From Candidatus Kaiserbacteria bacterium RIFCSPLOWO2_01_FULL_55_19 (lineage in GTDB: Bacteria > Patescibacteriota > Minisyncoccia > Phycocordibacterales > Phycocordibacteraceae), in contig MFMD01000032.1 in the NCBI GenBank assembly GCA_001781715.1, positions 1 through 6,829 of the forward strand: DNA of 6,829 nt. The letters run 5' to 3'. Under the pieces are notes generated by a model that had not been told where the DNA came from, searched no databases, and saw only the letters and a list, made by a program, of their open reading frames with translations. Below, one piece after another: positions 4,254-6,829 of this stretch (positions within the stretch are counted from its first letter, which is position 1; every line of letters starts with the position of its first letter). A program made the translations under genes and the position numbers.

Positions 4254-6829
4254 TTAGCGCGAAAGATAGCGTTCGCGAATCATGTTTTCAACTGTAGCAC
4301 GGTCACGACCGTAGGTAAGCGATGAGAGCTGGACAAGATCGTCTACTTGAGCGAGATTTGCCTGCGGCAAGTCCGGCGTCTTCATATCAAAGGGTTTCTG
4401 GGGTACACCGCCGACGAGAATCTTGGCGTACGCATTCCTATTTTCAATATTGACGAAATCAAGCGCCTGGAAGGTCGGTGCGAACTGCTTCGCAAAGAAC
4501 TCCCCGTTTTCTTCACCCACGCGGAAGACGACCATATTCCCCACGTTGCCGAAGACCGCATCCCGCGTCTTCTCTTCTATCTGGCTCAAGAACTGATGCG
4601 CCATTGAAAGCCCGAGCTTATACTTGCGCGCCTCCGAGAGAATGCCGGGGATGGAGTCGGTGGTCACATTCTGGAACTCGTCAATATAGAGATAGAACGG
4701 CGCGTGGGCGGCCCTCGGAGTGTCTGCGCGCGAGAGCGCCGCCATGAAGAGCTTCCCTACCACGATGAGGCCGAGCAGGTTCGCATTTCTCTCCCCCAGA
4801 CGGCCCTTGGAGAGATTGACGAGGAGAATCTTCTTCGTATCCATCACCTCGCGGAACTTGAAGGAGGATTCCTGCTGGCCGACAATCGGGCGGATGAAGT
4901 CGTTCGCGGTGAAATCGTCAAACTTGTTGGTGATGTAGGGGACGATATTTTCTAGTGCGGCATCGCCGCCTGCCTTGGTCGCAATCTCGGTCCAGAACTG
5001 ATTCACAATCGGGTTCATACTCTTGGCGAGCTTCTGTGCGCGGAACTCACTGTTGGAGAGCACGCGCGCGATGTCTAGAATCGTGGAGCCGCTCGTCGGG
5101 TCCTCCATCACGAGCAGAGTCGCGTTGCGGAAATATTGTTCAAAGGCGGGACCCATACTCTCGGGAACATCGCCGTAGAGCCGCTTGAAGATCATCAGAA
5201 GCTCGTTCACGATGAAGGTCTTCTGCTCGGGGCGCGAGAGATCGTATTCAAGGAAATTGAGCGCGAAGGGGCGCGAGAGGTCCGCCGGGTCAAAGTAGAT
5301 GACATCCTTGTAGCGCTCGGGAGGAACGGAAGCGAGAATGTCTAAGATGTCGGTGCCGTGCGGGTCAATGAAGCAGCAACCGTCCCCGTTTTTAATATCC
5401 TGAATAATCATTGACTTCATCAATCCGGTTTTACCGGTACCGGTCTGACCGATGACATAGAGGTGGCGCAGGCGATCCTCGGGACTCAAATAAATATTCG
5501 TTGTCTGCCCGCGGTAGGTGTTGATACCGAGCAGAGAGCCCGCCTGCGGGAGCCCCACCGGGGCGGGTGCGTGGGTGAAGCGCGCTTGCTTCAGGTGCGG
5601 CGAGCTCTCTATGCCAGACGGCGGGAAGTGGTAGATGCTTGTGAGCTCGCGAATTGAGAGCGGTAGCCGCACTGCCGCCGGCAGACGGAAGGAAAACTCC
5701 TCGCAGACGCTCTGCGCGTCGCGCGGCTCGGCACGCTTGAAGTCAAACCGATTCCCTTGGGTATTCGCGAACTGATTGAACCCCGCCTCCAGCTCGCCGA
5801 GTATCTGGCCTGCCTTGCGCTCTTCACTTGAAGAGACCACGAGACGAATGGTAGCGCCGACAATGGGCGTCGCGATCTTCTTCTCTACTTGTTCAATGTA
5901 GGTCTTGTTCTGCTCTATCTGCCCCAGCTGTGATTCCTTCGCCTTCTGCTCGTCTTTCGGCTTACTTGAGAAGAGCGTCTTGCTGAAGTCCCGCAGAATC
6001 TCGCCCGCAGCTGATTCGGGGGTGCTGAAGGCCGATGCGCGTTTCTCCCCTTTGCGCAGCGCCTGAAGAATCTTGTGATAGTGCTTCACATGCCGCTCTC
6101 CGCGCGGTTCAACGATAATTTGGAGTGCGGCACCTTCGCCTGCGTGCTCAATCTTCGCAAAGGCGTTCGTGATGGCGTTTAAGGGATCGTAATCAAAGTC
6201 GGTGTAGTCGGTAAGCGGGAGCACGGGATTGTCGGCAAGCGTCGCTACCGAGGTGAGCGACACGCCGCTTTCAACGAAGATATTGTAGTCCGCCGGTTGC
6301 GGCAGGAGATGTGCGTCGGGAAATATCGCGAGGAGCTGTTTCTCAAAGAGATTGCGTTTGCTGTTTGGCATGGCCGCATAGAACTGGAGCTCGGGACTGT
6401 CAGCAGGCACCGCGAGCTCAAGCGCATAAAAGTTCGGCTCGCCCGCATTCGCATCTTCAACCGATTGAAGTCCTGCGTAGAACTGCTCCATACCTGAGAT
6501 AAGCTCCTTGAGCGCTTTTTCGCGCCCACCCTGCTCACCGCTTTTGGGCCCGGGGAGCGAAATCTCATAGAGCGTCATATTAAGCGCCTTGAAGCGCGGT
6601 GCCGTCTCGTCGGTGCTTGGAGCCATCAATCCTGCCGCGACATACCGCACAAGATAGCGGTGGAAGTCATCGGTCACATGCGGGTCGCCGAGCTTCTCGG
6701 CGACCTCAAGCGCCGTCTTAATTCCCTTCTCCTCTATGGTTCGCTGCAAACTCTTGATCGCCTGTTCGCTCCCGCCGAGGTTGAGCTCCGCGAGTATTGC
6801 CTCCGCTTCGGTATTTTTCGTCTCTTCAT
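4254..6829 (-). CDS. TraG/VirD4/HerA-like type IV secretion ATPase, 5' end missing
   Basis: This is a predicted P-loop motor of the TraG/VirD4-HerA group, which pumps DNA or protein through type IV secretion-like channels. The frame is open for 26 codons between a TTG at 6749 and the window edge, so the true start lies beyond 6829; at least 857 residues are present. Counting from that TTG, residues 1-400 form an N-terminal part of unrecognised fold, with a DDFHRYLV motif near 27-34 and a likely coiled coil at 266-292. No transmembrane segment is visible, unlike classical VirD4. The ATPase follows: Walker A GQTGTGKT at 434-441 (5427-5450), IDPHGTD at 461-467, ILLVNLSKGRLG at 641-652, Walker B FYLYIDEF at 685-692 with Asp690-Glu691, and TraG-type AHQFLSQI at 717-724. 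Arg743 in VVFRVG is an arginine-finger candidate. All key residues are intact. The 4-base gap to the membrane-protein gene implies a shared complex. VirB4/TraC-like is the main alternative reading. Confidence 0.9.
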   Translation of the reverse strand, partial: EETKNTEAEAILAELNLGGSEQAIKSLQRTIEEKGIKTALEVAEKLGDPHVTDDFHRYLVRYVAAGLMAPSTDETAPRFKALNMTLYEISLPGPKSGEQGGREKALKELISGMEQFYAGLQSVEDANAGEPNFYALELAVPADSPELQFYAAMPNSKRNLFEKQLLAIFPDAHLLPQPADYNIFVESGVSLTSVATLADNPVLPLTDYTDFDYDPLNAITNAFAKIEHAGEGAALQIIVEPRGERHVKHYHKILQALRKGEKRASAFSTPESAAGEILRDFSKTLFSSKPKDEQKAKESQLGQIEQNKTYIEQVEKKIATPIVGATIRLVVSSSEERKAGQILGELEAGFNQFANTQGNRFDFKRAEPRDAQSVCEEFSFRLPAAVRLPLSIRELTSIYHFPPSGIESSPHLKQARFTHAPAPVGLPQAGSLLGINTYRGQTTNIYLSPEDRLRHLYVIGQTGTGKTGLMKSMIIQDIKNGDGCCFIDPHGTDILDILASVPPERYKDVIYFDPADLSRPFALNFLEYDLSRPEQKTFIVNELLMIFKRLYGDVPESMGPAFEQYFRNATLLVMEDPTSGSTILDIARVLSNSEFRAQKLAKSMNPIVNQFWTEIATKAGGDAALENIVPYITNKFDDFTANDFIRPIVGQQESSFKFREVMDTKKILLVNLSKGRLGERNANLLGLIVVGKLFMAALSRADTPRAAHAPFYLYIDEFQNVTTDSIPGILSEARKYKLGLSMAHQFLSQIEEKTRDAVFGNVGNMVVFRVGEENGEFFAKQFAPTFQALDFVNIENRNAYAKILVGGVPQKPFDMKTPDLPQANLAQVDDLVQLSSLTYGRDRATVENMIRERYLSR

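Noticed and set aside
6747..6749. TTG as the start codon of the ATPase gene
   Set aside because: The same frame stays open for 26 more codons to the window edge with sensible protein composition (helical EAEAILAEL), and no ribosome binding site precedes the TTG. The gene is better called incomplete.
6827..6829. ATG at the extreme right edge as a leftward gene start
   Set aside because: It is in a different frame from the ATPase, gives a basic peptide and meets a TAG after about 31 codons.
1..6829. CRISPR array, insertion sequence, rRNA or tRNA genes, or recoded TGA
   Set aside because: No regularly spaced repeats, terminal inverted repeats with transposase, or structural RNA signatures were seen. 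The genes end in TAA or TAG, use TGG for Trp, and contain no in-frame TGA.

Overview
The window most likely comes from an uncultivated bacterium of the Candidate Phyla Radiation (Patescibacteria, Parcubacteria-like). This is inferred from gene content and style: a TraG/VirD4-like ATPase with no visible membrane anchor followed by a very large orphan membrane protein, a tiny helical orphan protein and an anchored FKBP isomerase, all tightly packed and mostly without Shine-Dalgarno sites. The standard code fits: every gene ends in TAA or TAG, and no gene needs TGA as a sense codon. No taxonomic marker is present, so the assignment is a judgement.

Layout. Bases 1-79 hold nothing certain, at most the last codons of a gene lying to the left. 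A sigma70-like promoter (about 80-107), a 5' leader and a good ribosome binding site (164-168) lead into one rightward gene, a 220-residue lipoprotein (177-839). A strong hairpin terminator (859-904) lies in the 69-base gap between convergent genes. The rest of the window is a leftward block. In transcription order it holds the TraG/VirD4/HerA-like ATPase (4254 to beyond 6829, 5' end cut by the window), an 827-residue membrane protein (1766-4249), a 102-residue helical protein (1448-1756) and a membrane-anchored FKBP-type prolyl isomerase (909-1418). The gaps are 4, 9 and 29 bases, so the first three genes almost certainly share a transcript. FKBP may also have a weak promoter of its own.

How the genes may work together (inference). 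The ATPase has complete Walker A and Walker B motifs and a TraG-type C-terminal motif, but no membrane anchor in the visible part. The adjacent 827-residue protein supplies membrane segments flanked by long charged and proline-rich arms, so it is a good candidate for the membrane dock or channel partner of the ATPase. The FKBP could fold extracytoplasmic proteins such as the proline-rich arm. The window may therefore hold part of a reduced type IV secretion-like or DNA/protein-translocating surface machine. Direct proof of DNA transfer (relaxase, VirB4, pilin, oriT) is absent here. The lipoprotein is transcribed separately and its link to the system is unknown.
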